64,000 nucleotides of DNA from an uncultured Microbacteriaceae bacterium (lineage in GTDB: Bacteria > Actinomycetota > Actinomycetes > Actinomycetales > Microbacteriaceae), in assembly GCA_937872445.1 (NCBI GenBank), contig CALMSL010000170.1, positions 1 to 64,000 on the forward strand, in the 5' to 3' direction. Shown here in pieces: positions 8,444 to 17,623 of this stretch (position 1 is the first letter of the stretch; every line of letters begins with the position of its first letter). The notes beneath the pieces are model-generated. The model was not told where the DNA came from. It saw only the letters and a list, made by a program, of their open reading frames with translations, and did not search any database. The translations under genes were made by a program, and so were the position numbers.

Positions 8444-10327
8444 TCAGCTGGCGTCGACGCCGGTGAGGGCGATCCAGCGGTGAAGGTTGATGAGGCGCCA
8501 GTGCGACCGGCCTCCCCACCGGATTTCCTTCTCGGTGAGGCCGCCGGTGAGCGTGTTGGTGCGGCCCCGGCTGAGGAAGCCGATGGGGTGTTCGGGGTTG
8601 ACCGGAAGTGAACCGAGTTCGTCGAGCCATTGCCGTTCGGGTGTTTCGAACCCGATCTTGTCGCGGCGGTCGATGATGGCGTCGGGCACCCACCCTCGCA
8701 CCGCATCACGCAGGATGCGCTTGGAGGTGCCGTCGGAGCCGATGAGCCAGTCCTCCGGCAGAGTGAGGACGAAGTTGGTGAGAACGCGGTCCAGGAACGG
8801 AACGCGACTTTCGATCGAGAAGTGCATCGAGTTCCGGTCTGCATGCCGCAGCAACGCGGGCAGGCCATAACCGGTCATGGTGGTTCGCAGATGCGTTTTG
8901 AGCCGCGCGCCGCGCGCTCGCTCGGAGCCGACTGCCGGGAAGCCCGCATCGATACCTCGCGCGCGAAGTGCCGCGGCGTCCAGAAGTGGAGACGCGAAAG
9001 GTTGACGAACCTTGTGGCGCAGCCGAAGGGGTGCGAACTGGGCTGCGGTTTCCAGGAGCATCGCGGTGACGTTGCGGTCGGGCCAGGTTGCCCAGTGGCG
9101 AGCGAACGAGGCTGCCTTCGCGAAGTGCCCCGTCTCCGCGAGAGTGTGCATGCGTTGCGCCGGGTATCCGGAATAGCCGGCGAATATTTCGTCACCGCCC
9201 TGCCCGTCGAGGGTGACGACCACGCCGTGCTGGCGCGCGAGCTGGAAGACCCGGTATTGCGCGTAAATGCTCGTGGACCCGAACGGTTCGCCCTGGGCGA
9301 CGATAAGGTCATCCAGGTCCCGCTCCAAATCGCCTGGAGTCGACTGAACCGTGTGGGTGGTCGCACCGGTGGCCGCGACGACGCGATCGACCCACTCGTG
9401 TTCGGAACGGGCGAAGCCGGGGGAGATGAAACTGAAGGTATTGATGGGCAGGTCGGGTTCGAGGTGGCGAACGGCGCCCACGATCGCGGAGGAATCGATG
9501 CCGCCGGAGAGCGCGATGCCCAGGGGCACATCGGAGCGCAGGTTCCGTTTGACGGAGCCGAGGAACAGGGATCGCACGGTATCTGTGGCCTCGCCATAGG
9601 ATCCGGTGAACGTGGTGGCCACGGGAGGCCACCAGTAGCGGACCGGCTCTCCCATCTGACCGGTCACCGTGTCGATGACCAGGTAGTGCGCGGGACGCAA
9701 CTGCTTCACCCCGTCGATGAACGTCCGTTCGGTGTGATCGTAGGCGCCCCACTGCAGGTAATCAATCGCGGTCTGCCAGTCCAGCCTGGGCACACCCCCT
9801 ACCGTCGCGAGGAGCCCCTTCAGTTCGCTGTTGAAAACAATTCGATCGCCAGTGTGCCGGTAGAACAGAGGTTTGATACCGAATGGGTCTCGAGACAGAG
9901 TAAGAGTGCGCGATTCGGCGTCCAGCACCGCGATCGCGAACATGCCTTCCAAACGGTCCAGGGTCGCCACCCCCCACCGTGCCCACGCTTTCAAGAGCAC
10001 CTCGGTGTCACCATCGGAGACGAAGCTCTCGCCCAGGGCGCCGAGTTCGTCCCGCAACTCGACGTAATTGGTGATCTCGCCGTTGTAGCTGATTGTGAAT
10101 CGGCCGCCGGGGAGGCTCATCGGCTGGTGTCCCGCGGGAGTCAAATCCAAAATCGCGAGCCGCACCAAACCGAGGTCGATGCGCGTGCGCGGCGATGAGG
10201 AGTCGTGCCACTCGAACTGCCCGACATCATCCGGACCCCTGTGCCGAATCGCATCCAGGCCGGCCTTCAGGCGAGAGCCGTCATCCGGTGACCCCTCGCG
10301 GGACCAGCTTCCGGCGATTCCGCACAT
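8444..10327 (-). CDS. AsnB-type glutamine-dependent amidotransferase, copy 1
   Basis: A 627-residue two-domain enzyme. The N-terminal glutaminase carries nucleophile Cys2 (M-C-G-I-A-G), SYNGEITNY at residues 80-88 and SDGDTE at 104-109. The C-terminal synthetase carries the PP-loop SGGIDSS at 274-280. Family members use glutamine ammonia and ATP to amidate a carboxylate: aspartate in asparagine synthesis, but uronic acids or peptidoglycan diaminopimelate in relatives. The position at the end of a uronate and aminosugar operon favours uronamide formation; this is inferred. A paralogue of exactly equal length lies at 18714 on the same strand. All catalytic motifs are intact. Confidence 0.88.
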   Translation of the reverse strand: MCGIAGSWSREGSPDDGSRLKAGLDAIRHRGPDDVGQFEWHDSSSPRTRIDLGLVRLAILDLTPAGHQPMSLPGGRFTISYNGEITNYVELRDELGALGESFVSDGDTEVLLKAWARWGVATLDRLEGMFAIAVLDAESRTLTLSRDPFGIKPLFYRHTGDRIVFNSELKGLLATVGGVPRLDWQTAIDYLQWGAYDHTERTFIDGVKQLRPAHYLVIDTVTGQMGEPVRYWWPPVATTFTGSYGEATDTVRSLFLGSVKRNLRSDVPLGIALSGGIDSSAIVGAVRHLEPDLPINTFSFISPGFARSEHEWVDRVVAATGATTHTVQSTPGDLERDLDDLIVAQGEPFGSTSIYAQYRVFQLARQHGVVVTLDGQGGDEIFAGYSGYPAQRMHTLAETGHFAKAASFARHWATWPDRNVTAMLLETAAQFAPLRLRHKVRQPFASPLLDAAALRARGIDAGFPAVGSERARGARLKTHLRTTMTGYGLPALLRHADRNSMHFSIESRVPFLDRVLTNFVLTLPEDWLIGSDGTSKRILRDAVRGWVPDAIIDRRDKIGFETPERQWLDELGSLPVNPEHPIGFLSRGRTNTLTGGLTEKEIRWGGRSHWRLINLHRWIALTGVDAS

Positions 10328-10360
10328 TCAATGCCCTACTGTCGACGAATGGTGTGAAGG

Positions 10361-11668
10361 TCAGGAGGTCAGCGCCGGCGACTTGCCGATGACGCGGTAT
10401 GCCACGTGCGGCCATGGGTCTGCAGAGGAGACCCGCCGGCCGTCAATGAATACTTTGATGCCGGGCAGATCCGCTGTGCTGAGCGTGCGATACTCGGCAT
10501 GGTCGGCCTGCACGACGGCCGCATCGACCCTCGCCCCGAAATGATACGGCGTGAAACCGAGTCGCTCGAGCTCCTCATCCGTGAAGAGGGGGTCGTGCAC
10601 GACAGGTTTTGCGCCGCGGGCGATAAGGGCCTCGACGGCGCCGAATACCCCGGAAAAAGCCGTCTCCTTCACGCCGCCGCGGTAGGCAGCCCCCAACACC
10701 GCCACTGTTGCTCCCGCGAGGTCGCCATAGGCGCCCTCCAGCAGCCCGATGGTGTAATCGGGCATGCCGGCGTTCGCCGCCCTCGCGGCGGCGACGATCG
10801 TGGCTTCCGGGTCATTCCACAAATAGAGGCGCGGGTAGACGGGAATGCAGTGGCCGCCAACCGCGATTCCGGGCTGGTGGATGTGGCTGTACGGCTGTGA
10901 ATTGGAGGCCTCGATGACGTTGTAAATGTCGATGCCGTTGGACCCCGCGTAACGCGCGAACTGATTCGCAAGTCCGATGTTGACGTCTCGGTACGTTGTT
11001 TCGGCGAGCTTGGCCAACTCGGATGCCTCCGCGCTGCCGAGATCCCACACGCCATTCGGTTTGGCCAGGTCGTCGCGCTCGTCGAAGTCGAGTACGGCCT
11101 CGTAAAATTCCACAGCCCGTTTCGCGCCGTGATCGGAAAGTCCGCCGACGAGTTTCGGATACTTGCGCAGGTCCGCGAAGACCCTCCCGGTGAGCACCCG
11201 TTCCGGCGAAAATACGAGGTCGAAGTCGACTCCCTCGGTGAGGCCGGAGACACGCTCGAGGAGCGGCTTCCACCGCGTGCGGGTTGTTCCTACCGGGAGA
11301 GTGGTCTCGTAGGAGACGAGTGTTCCCCGGGTCAGGTGGGCGCCAAGCGATTCCGTCGCGGCGTCCATCCAGCCGAAATCTGGTTCCGCGGTGTGTTCAT
11401 CGACGAACAGGGGAACGACGAGCACGATCGCATCGGCTCCCGGAACGGCGTCGGCGTAGTCTGTCGTCGCGCGCAATCGGCCGGCAGGAACGAGCTCGCT
11501 GAGCCGCTCCTGCAGCTCGCTCTCGCCGGGAAAGGGCTCGATGCCCTTGTTGACCAGATCGACAACCGCCGGATTGACGTCGACTCCCACGACGTCGTGT
11601 CCTTTGCTGGCGAATTGCACTGCGAGGGGGAGGCCGATTTTGCCGAGAGCGATGACGGCGATTTTCAT
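10361..11668 (-). CDS. UDP-N-acetyl-hexosamine 6-dehydrogenase (WecC/WbpA type)
   Basis: A 435-residue nucleotide-sugar dehydrogenase that oxidises C6 of a UDP-HexNAc to the uronate with two NAD. The NAD loop is IALGKIGLPLA at the N-terminus, and the catalytic cysteine lies in GGHCIPVYPRLY (the usual form is GGHCIPVDP). I chose ATG 11668 because the longer frame adds 38 residues before the Rossmann fold. GGHCIP points to the N-acetylhexosamine branch, not UDP-glucose dehydrogenase. It is the natural supplier of UDP-GlcNAcA to the WbpB/E/D-like genes at 35691-38355, or of UDP-ManNAcA if it works after the epimerase at 17592. It sits 34 bases upstream of asnB in the same operon. Confidence 0.87.
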   Translation of the reverse strand: MKIAVIALGKIGLPLAVQFASKGHDVVGVDVNPAVVDLVNKGIEPFPGESELQERLSELVPAGRLRATTDYADAVPGADAIVLVVPLFVDEHTAEPDFGWMDAATESLGAHLTRGTLVSYETTLPVGTTRTRWKPLLERVSGLTEGVDFDLVFSPERVLTGRVFADLRKYPKLVGGLSDHGAKRAVEFYEAVLDFDERDDLAKPNGVWDLGSAEASELAKLAETTYRDVNIGLANQFARYAGSNGIDIYNVIEASNSQPYSHIHQPGIAVGGHCIPVYPRLYLWNDPEATIVAAARAANAGMPDYTIGLLEGAYGDLAGATVAVLGAAYRGGVKETAFSGVFGAVEALIARGAKPVVHDPLFTDEELERLGFTPYHFGARVDAAVVQADHAEYRTLSTADLPGIKVFIDGRRVSSADPWPHVAYRVIGKSPALTS

Positions 11669-11703
11669 GCGGGAGTGCCGGGTTTCATTGCCATACGTCG
11701 ATT

Positions 11704-12861
11704 CTAACGGCCCGCAATGGTCAGACTCGTGTCGACCACTCGCGAGGCGATGGCGGTGAGCGAGTACTTCGAGTTCGCCCACGAACTCAATTGAGAACGC
11801 GCTTCGGAGGTGAGCGGGGAGGTGGCGGCCCGGTCCATGGCTTCGGCTGCGGCAGAAACGTCATAGTCGACGGCGACCCCGGCATCGGGGTTGTCCGCAT
11901 TGCGCAGGAACGGCACCGTCGGCCCGACGCCGGCGAAGATTACGGGACATCCGACGGCAAGGGAGGAATAGACCTTGGTGGTGAACGCGTAGTCGTAGCC
12001 GTGTCCCGGTCTGAGGCTGGCCAGCGAAACGGTTGCGGCGGCAAGAATGGGCGCCAGTTCCGCGGGTGCGATGGGCGAACGGAACGCGACCGTCTCCGTG
12101 ATGCCCAGTTCCGCGGCGCGACGCTGAAGCAATTCCCGATCCTGCCCGTTGCCGATGAATGTGAGCGTTGCCCCGGGATGTTTTTTCGCAACGAGCGCGA
12201 ACGCGTCCAGAAAGACCGATGCGCCGTGCCATTCGGAATACGTTCCCGCATACACGAAAACTGGCGTGGCCGGCATCGGGTGCTTCGAGTAGTGGAATAC
12301 GGAGGTGTCAGCCCCGAACCCGATCGGGGTTGCCGGCGTCTGAATGCCGACCTCGCGAAAGCGCCGAATGAGCGGCTCGTGTGCTGCGAACAGGTGGCGA
12401 GCGCCGTTCAACCCCCACCGTTCCACGATCCGCAGGGCGCGAAGCACGAATCGCGATTCGGTGGCCATTGCCGCGGCGTCTGACCACAGATCCGCGGCGT
12501 CGACTACGTACGGCGTTCGGCGGAGCGCGGCGATGACGCGCACAACGGCGACGGTGGTCGGAGGGGGTTCGACGACGTAGAGGTCTGTGCGTCGGGCGAA
12601 GGCCAGGCGAAACAGCAGAGGGATGTCGAAGCTGAGGTAGGCGAGGTAGCCGCGCACATACTTCTGGCGATCTCGGAGGACCGGCGCTCGCCGCACTCTG
12701 ATGCCCTGCGGGTCGGTGAGCGTCGTGCCGCGCGGTGGCAGCACCGTGACGACGGTGACCGCGCAGCCGCGATCGCGGAACTCCTCGGCCCAGCTTTGAA
12801 GGATGCCGGATGCGGCGGACACCTCGGGCGCGAAAACCCGGCTGACGATGGTGATGTGCAT
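11704..12861 (-). CDS. family 4 glycosyltransferase (WbuB-like)
   Basis: A 385-residue GT-B enzyme. The N-terminal acceptor domain opens TIVSRVFAPEVSAASGIL. The C-terminal donor domain has VFVYAGTYSEWHGASVFLDA, TLTFIGNGQDRELL and AFTTKVYSSLAVGCPVIF, where the family's E-x7-E is replaced by the WbuB-type tail. WbuB relatives often transfer N-acetylfucosamine or similar aminosugars early in O-unit assembly. It starts 6 bases after the stop of the upstream glycosyltransferase gene, so it belongs to the same minus-strand operon. Confidence 0.8.
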   Translation of the reverse strand: MHITIVSRVFAPEVSAASGILQSWAEEFRDRGCAVTVVTVLPPRGTTLTDPQGIRVRRAPVLRDRQKYVRGYLAYLSFDIPLLFRLAFARRTDLYVVEPPPTTVAVVRVIAALRRTPYVVDAADLWSDAAAMATESRFVLRALRIVERWGLNGARHLFAAHEPLIRRFREVGIQTPATPIGFGADTSVFHYSKHPMPATPVFVYAGTYSEWHGASVFLDAFALVAKKHPGATLTFIGNGQDRELLQRRAAELGITETVAFRSPIAPAELAPILAAATVSLASLRPGHGYDYAFTTKVYSSLAVGCPVIFAGVGPTVPFLRNADNPDAGVAVDYDVSAAAEAMDRAATSPLTSEARSQLSSWANSKYSLTAIASRVVDTSLTIAGR

Positions 12862-12867
12862 GGCGGC

Positions 12868-14007
12868 TCAGCGGCTATTGAGAAGTCGAGTGACGAGGGC
12901 GCGTTGTGTCGCGATATCGGATTCGCTGTTGAGCGTGCGCGATGCCACGTCGGCGGCCGCCTTGAAGCCGGCGACGTCGTCCGCGCTCAGTGGCTCGAGC
13001 GCGGCGACGAGATCTGCCGTCGCCGATCCGGAGGGGACGACACCGCGTTTGTGCTGAGCGATGAGCCGATCCGTTTCGGTGGACGGACCGAAGACGAGCC
13101 CCAGCCGCGCCTGCACGAAGTCGAAGAACTTGTTGGGGAGCATGAGCCGGTGGTTGAGCGATTTCACGGGCAGGAGGTACACGCCGAGGTCGTACTGGTT
13201 GAGTGTCGCGGGAAGCTCGTTCGGTGCGACGGGCGGGTGGATCCGCACCCTGGGCAGCCGGTCGGCGATCCGCTGGAGGGAGGTGAGATAGTCGGTATCG
13301 CCGACGAGGTAGAGGTCGAGGGAAAACCGCGCGTCGAGCAGGCCGACGGCTTCGATGATCCCCTGAATGTTGCGCTCCGGGGTGGCAACCCCGCTGTGCA
13401 CGAGGCGGATGCGGCCGGGGACCAAAGGGGAGGGCGCCAGCTTCTGGTCGGCAATCGTGTTGCGCACGAGCTCCGGCTGCACACCGTAGGTGTCCCGGTA
13501 CAGTGCCGCGATCGATTCGCCGACGGTCGTTGTCGCGGCCGCTCTGCGCAGGTATTTGCGGCATAGCGCGTCCATGTACGGCTTGACGAGCAAGCGCCAG
13601 GGGAGGCTCGTGGAGTTCTCTTCCCGCGCCCACTCGTGGAGGTCCGCCCAGACTGGCGCGCCGTTCGCGACGGCAAACGCGAGTGGCAGTGCGCGGGCAT
13701 CATTGGCAACGACAAGGTCCCACGGCCCGGATTCGGCAAGCTGCGGGAGTGCCGCGCGCTCGCCGGGCGAGCGTAACTCCACGGTTGTGTGCATCCGCGC
13801 CGCGAGCAGAACGACGCCGGTGGCGGTTTGCGGGAGGGATGCTGCCCCCGCGGGTACTTCGAAATGATGGGCGACCCCTGCGGGTGCCGGTCCGTACCCG
13901 ACCGTCGAGACGTCGCCAAATTCCTGCAGGACGGCAAGTTGCCAGCGGACTCGGGAGTCGCGAAAGAGCGGGGAGAAGGAGATGCAGAGAATCCGCTTCG
14001 CGCTCAC
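12868..14007 (-). CDS. GT-B glycosyltransferase, locus-specific family member 1
   Basis: A 379-residue glycosyltransferase and one of four paralogues in this window (others at 15288, 16457 and 25121). Shared marks are FRDSRVRWQLAVL near the N-terminus, the DLHEWA segment, VHSGVATPERN at the start of the donor domain, and LPNKFFDFVQARLGLVFGPS near the C-terminus. No signal peptide or membrane span is seen, so it is probably a cytoplasmic or peripheral enzyme. It overlaps the amidotransferase gene upstream by 4 bases (ATGA). Donor and acceptor are unknown. It is the most divergent of the four at its C-terminus (ends LLNSR). Confidence 0.75.
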   Translation of the reverse strand: MSAKRILCISFSPLFRDSRVRWQLAVLQEFGDVSTVGYGPAPAGVAHHFEVPAGAASLPQTATGVVLLAARMHTTVELRSPGERAALPQLAESGPWDLVVANDARALPLAFAVANGAPVWADLHEWAREENSTSLPWRLLVKPYMDALCRKYLRRAAATTTVGESIAALYRDTYGVQPELVRNTIADQKLAPSPLVPGRIRLVHSGVATPERNIQGIIEAVGLLDARFSLDLYLVGDTDYLTSLQRIADRLPRVRIHPPVAPNELPATLNQYDLGVYLLPVKSLNHRLMLPNKFFDFVQARLGLVFGPSTETDRLIAQHKRGVVPSGSATADLVAALEPLSADDVAGFKAAADVASRTLNSESDIATQRALVTRLLNSR

Positions 14008-15146
14008 GTCGATGACCTTCGCCGGATTTTGAGCCTGTCGGTCACGCCGATGAGCATCCTGAAAATCCAGTCGCTGTTGGGGTAGTCAAAATGGTCCACT
14101 CGCGGGGAGGCGATGAGGTGATCGAGTTCCGGCACGGTCAGCCCGAGCTTCTTCGCAATGAACTCGTGGTCCTGGCGTTCGAGGTCCTCCGGGTAGTCAT
14201 GGTGTTCCAGCGCCGCGAGAGCTTCATCCCGCGTCAGCTGGCCGGAAAGGATGAGCGAGGTCAGGTGAGCCTTGCGCTTGTCCCAGCCGTACCTCCGGGG
14301 AAGATACGAGCCCTGGAAGTATCGCGTGAAAACGGATTCGTAGTGCTTGCCGCCGTAGTCGCGCCAGCCCAGCTCCTCGGTGATCTCCCGCTTGGCCTCC
14401 TCTTTGATGTACGGCATGTAGTTGAGGAGGTGCACTGTCCAGATCGGTCGAACGTAGCCGTACCAGACGTAACGCTTCCAAATTCCCATGACCGGGTAGG
14501 TTTTCAGCTTCACAGTGCCGAACCGGCGGTGAATTGCCTTGAGATGAACGGCGTCCGCGGCATTGAATCCCCACGCGCGAGGAAGTATGGACTCCGTGGC
14601 GAAGTTATGGCCGGAGAGAATGTACCGAATGCCGTACTTCGCTGCCTCGCGATAGGCGACTGCCGCAAAAGCATGATCGGTGGGCATATCCCAGTCCATG
14701 ACCCGTGCCTTGAGGTAGGAAAGTTGAAGGTCGCGCATCTCCCGCCAGTCCACCACTTCCGTCACAAGATCGAGGCCGAGCCTGCTCACGATGTGATGGA
14801 TATTGTCGACGGCGAGTTCGGAGTTCCATCCGGAGTCGAAGTGGACGGCGAGCGGCCTCAGGCCGAGCTTCACGGCCTGAAGGATGAGGTAGGTGCTGTC
14901 GACGCCGCCCGAGATCCCGATGACGCAGTCGTACGGCTTGCCTTTGCCCGCTTCCTTGATTTTCGCGACGAGTTCGGCGAGCTCATCGGCCCGCTCTCCG
15001 GCCGTCGCCGCATCCACGAAGCGCTTCATCGTGCTGTCGTAGTGCAGCGCGTGGTTGCTGACACCGTTCTCGTCGAACGTGATGAACGGGTCCGTGGTGT
15101 CCATGACCGTGCGCGCGCAAATCTGATACGGGCGTGACTCGGTCAT
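14004..15146 (-). CDS. N-acetyl sugar amidotransferase (WbpG/PseA family), copy 1
   Basis: A 380-residue PP-loop ATPase. WbpG-type enzymes take ammonia from a HisH/HisF partner and convert an acetamido group of a UDP-sugar into an acetamidino group. The PP-loop SGGVDST is at residues 79-85, followed by HFDSGWNSELAVDN, SGHNFATES and GWRDYGGKHYESVFTR. I chose ATG 15146 (T-E-S-R-P-Y-Q) because it has GGAG in front and the family N-terminus; the frame extends 177 residues further without homology. Only Cys10 remains of the usual CxxC...CNHC zinc knuckle. No HisH or HisF gene is adjacent; those lie at 23725-25124 beside copy 2. It is the first gene of a five-gene minus-strand operon. Confidence 0.85.
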   Translation of the reverse strand: MTESRPYQICARTVMDTTDPFITFDENGVSNHALHYDSTMKRFVDAATAGERADELAELVAKIKEAGKGKPYDCVIGISGGVDSTYLILQAVKLGLRPLAVHFDSGWNSELAVDNIHHIVSRLGLDLVTEVVDWREMRDLQLSYLKARVMDWDMPTDHAFAAVAYREAAKYGIRYILSGHNFATESILPRAWGFNAADAVHLKAIHRRFGTVKLKTYPVMGIWKRYVWYGYVRPIWTVHLLNYMPYIKEEAKREITEELGWRDYGGKHYESVFTRYFQGSYLPRRYGWDKRKAHLTSLILSGQLTRDEALAALEHHDYPEDLERQDHEFIAKKLGLTVPELDHLIASPRVDHFDYPNSDWIFRMLIGVTDRLKIRRRSST

Positions 15147-15180
15147 TCGCGGCAGATCTCCAGTGTTGTGGGTCTGGAAC

Positions 15181-15186
15181 AGTTTA
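15181..15186 (-). promoter_or_regulatory. possible -10 box for the 15146-8444 operon
   Basis: On the minus strand this reads TAAACT (extended context TGTAAACTG). It would start a transcript about 27 bases ahead of ATG 15146, leaving room for the GGAG ribosome-binding site. No convincing -35 box is visible. The 141-base gap 15147-15287 separates two divergent operons and otherwise shows nothing clear. Confidence 0.3.
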
Positions 15187-15287
15187 CAGGCCGGGTTCCG
15201 GACGGGACTCGCCGGTGCCGGTGGGCTATCCTCGTTCCAGCGTCGCGGGTGCGTCGCTGTCTTTCGAGTGATGGTGACGGGTGAGTA

Positions 15288-16460
15288 GTGGCTGAATCGA
15301 CGGGACGCCCCCGGCTTCTCATCATCGTGTATTCGAACCTCGCCATGGACGCGAGAGTTCTCCGCCAGATTCGGTGGCTCAGCAAACATTTCGATGTCAC
15401 CTCGGCGGCGTTTGGGCGTTCTCCGGTCGGCGGAGTGGAGCATGTCGAACTTGCCGACCTGCCCCCATACCGAGGTGGCGCGTTCGCCCGGCTCCTGTAT
15501 GCCGGTTCGTTCATCCTGGGGCGATTCGCATGGCTGACGCGACGCAATCCGCGCGACACGGCGGCAGCGGAGCTGCTGGGCTCCACCCAGTGGGACGTCA
15601 TTGTCGCCAACGATGTGAACGCGCTGCCCCTCGCGACGAGATTGCGTGCGCGTCACGGCATCGTCGCCGACCTCCATGAATATGCGCCGCGCCAGGCCGA
15701 GGAGTCACTGGTGTTCAGGCTCACGACCGCGAGGTACTTCACCTGGATTCTGAAGCATTGCCTCGCGCGCGTCGACCGCGTCACCACGGTCAGTCAGGGA
15801 ATAGCCGACGAGTATGCGCGCCGGTTCGGCGCCGAGACTGTCGTCGTCGCCAATGCGGCTGCGTACAGCGAACGTGTTCCCGGCCCCGTCGAGCTGCCCA
15901 TCAGGATCGTGCACAGCGCGGCCCCGAGCCCGGCTCGGCGCATCGAGGTCATGATTGAAGCGGTGCGAGACACCACGGCCGATGTCACCCTCGACCTCTA
16001 CCTCGTCGATGACGGGTCGCGCTACCTGCAGGAGTTGCGCGAGCTGGCCGGCGGAATCGATAGGGTGACAATCCATGATCCGGTCCCGAATTCCGGACTC
16101 ATTGACGTGCTCAGCGGATATGACATCGGCCTGCATGTTCTTCCGCCGATCAACTTCAACCATCGGTGGGCGTTGCCCAATAAGATCTTTGACTATGTTC
16201 AGGCTCGACTCGGGATCGTGATCGGACCTTCCCCGGAGATGATGCGCGTGGTGAACGAGCACGGCCTCGGTGCGGTCGCCCACGACTTCACTGCCGGCTC
16301 TCTTTCTCGACTTCTGGATGGCCTTGACCCCGAGCAGGTCGCGGGGTGGAAACGAGCGTCGCACAATGCCGCGCATGCTCTCTCGGGGGAGTCGCAGCTC
16401 GAGAAATTCGAGGCGGTCGTCCGGAGCGTTCTTCCAGCGTCAGAGCCAGGTGTTCGATGA
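15288..16460 (+). CDS. GT-B glycosyltransferase, locus-specific family member 2
   Basis: A 390-residue paralogue of the proteins at 12868, 16457 and 25121. Motifs in order are YSNLAMDARVLRQIRWL, AFGRSPVGGVEHVEL, DLHEYAPRQAEE, TTVSQGIADEY, VHSAAPSPARRIEVM and LPNKIFDYVQARLGIVIGPS. The start is GTG 15288, with GGTGAG close upstream. It is divergent from the amidotransferase operon and overlaps the next paralogue by 4 bases, so the two are translationally coupled and probably arose by tandem duplication. Substrates are unknown; assembly of consecutive similar sugars on a lipid carrier is an inference. Confidence 0.75.
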   Translation: MAESTGRPRLLIIVYSNLAMDARVLRQIRWLSKHFDVTSAAFGRSPVGGVEHVELADLPPYRGGAFARLLYAGSFILGRFAWLTRRNPRDTAAAELLGSTQWDVIVANDVNALPLATRLRARHGIVADLHEYAPRQAEESLVFRLTTARYFTWILKHCLARVDRVTTVSQGIADEYARRFGAETVVVANAAAYSERVPGPVELPIRIVHSAAPSPARRIEVMIEAVRDTTADVTLDLYLVDDGSRYLQELRELAGGIDRVTIHDPVPNSGLIDVLSGYDIGLHVLPPINFNHRWALPNKIFDYVQARLGIVIGPSPEMMRVVNEHGLGAVAHDFTAGSLSRLLDGLDPEQVAGWKRASHNAAHALSGESQLEKFEAVVRSVLPASEPGVR

Positions 16461-17623
16461 CGTCCCCCCGCGCGAGAATTCTGGTGCTCACCTATACCGA
16501 GTTCGCCCGCGAGCCGCGAGCGCTCAAGCAGGTCAGGTATTTGCGGGACGCGCACGACGTGACAACGTCCGGATTCGGCCCGGCGCCCTTCGGCGACATC
16601 ACCCACGTGGAACTGCCGAACGCGACGCGGCAGAGGTGGGGGCTTTTCGGGCGGCTCCTGTACCTTGGGCTGCTCGTGTTGCGAATTCACCGGCTCATCC
16701 CCCGGTTGAGTTCGCTGGATCGGGCTTCGGTGAAGGCGCTCGGCAGCATGGAGTGGGACATCGTGATCGCCCACGATCTGTGGGCTCTTGCTGCGGCGCT
16801 GGAGCTTGCGCCGAAGCATGGCGTCGTGCTCGACCTGCATGAGTACGCGCCGAGCGAGAGCGAGCATTCCCTGAAGTGGCGGCTCGTGATGCTTCCGTAC
16901 GTGAGCTGGATGCTGCGCACCATGGCGACCAGGGCCGCCGCGGTGGTCACCGTGGGCGAGGGTATAGCTCTCAAATATCTCGATGAGTTCGGCCTCGAGT
17001 CGACGGTCGTCGTGAACGCCACGCCGTTTCACGAACTCGAGCCCCAACCGGCAGGCGACCCGATCCGACTGGTCCACAGCGGGGTCGCCACGGTTGAGCG
17101 GCGCCTGGATCTCATGGTCGATGCCGTGAAAGGCACTTCGGCCCACGTGACCCTCGACTTCTTTCTCGTAGCGGGTCCGGAGGGGCAGCTTGAAGGTTTG
17201 CGTGCCCTGGCCGGGGACGATCCGCGGATCCGGTTTCGAGACCCCGTGCCTTATGCGGAGCTCGTGCGAACGCTCAACACCTTTGACGTGGGCCTCAGCA
17301 TCTTTCCGCCGACGACGTTCAACCTCAAGTGGTGTTTGCCGAACAAGTTTTTCGATTTCGTTCAGGCGCGTTTGGGCGTCATTAGCGGCCCGTCGCCCGA
17401 GATGGCGAGGATTATCGACGAAAACGGGTTCGGGCTGGTTCTGCCGGACTTCGAGGCGGCGTCGCTCGCGCGGGCTCTCGAGGGGCTCACTCCGGAGACC
17501 GTGGCGAATTGGAAGACTGCGTCGACGCGTCACGCCCGGGAACTCTCAAGCGAACGTCAAATGGAAACCTGGGGGGCCATCGTGGCCGACCTTATGATCC
17601 GCGACGCCCCAGCAGCTCGGTGA
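16457..17623 (+). CDS. GT-B glycosyltransferase, locus-specific family member 3
   Basis: A 388-residue paralogue of its upstream neighbour. Motifs are TYTEFAREPRALKQVRYL, GFGPAPFGDITHVEL, LDLHEYAPSESEHS, VHSGVATVERRLDLM and LPNKFFDFVQARLGVISGPS. I chose ATG 16457 because it makes an ATGA overlap with the previous stop; an upstream start would add 37 residues with no family similarity. By eye it is closer to the protein at 25121 (both have ATPFHEL and FPPTTFNL) than to its neighbour. Its 3' end overlaps the convergent 2-epimerase gene by 32 bases. Confidence 0.76.
   Translation: MTSPRARILVLTYTEFAREPRALKQVRYLRDAHDVTTSGFGPAPFGDITHVELPNATRQRWGLFGRLLYLGLLVLRIHRLIPRLSSLDRASVKALGSMEWDIVIAHDLWALAAALELAPKHGVVLDLHEYAPSESEHSLKWRLVMLPYVSWMLRTMATRAAAVVTVGEGIALKYLDEFGLESTVVVNATPFHELEPQPAGDPIRLVHSGVATVERRLDLMVDAVKGTSAHVTLDFFLVAGPEGQLEGLRALAGDDPRIRFRDPVPYAELVRTLNTFDVGLSIFPPTTFNLKWCLPNKFFDFVQARLGVISGPSPEMARIIDENGFGLVLPDFEAASLARALEGLTPETVANWKTASTRHARELSSERQMETWGAIVADLMIRDAPAAR

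Noticed and set aside
8630..10198. 522-codon open frame on the plus strand opposite asnB copy 1
   Set aside because: It is the antisense shadow of a high-GC gene whose catalytic motifs are intact on the minus strand; no start signal or family character.
8444..10327. Housekeeping asparagine synthetase
   Set aside because: Two near-equal copies lie within uronate and aminosugar operons; the family also amidates uronic acids. Not excluded, but less likely.
15147..15677. 177-residue N-terminal extension of the amidotransferase at 14004
   Set aside because: It overlaps the divergent glycosyltransferase at 15288 and shows no family similarity; ATG 15146 has GGAG upstream.
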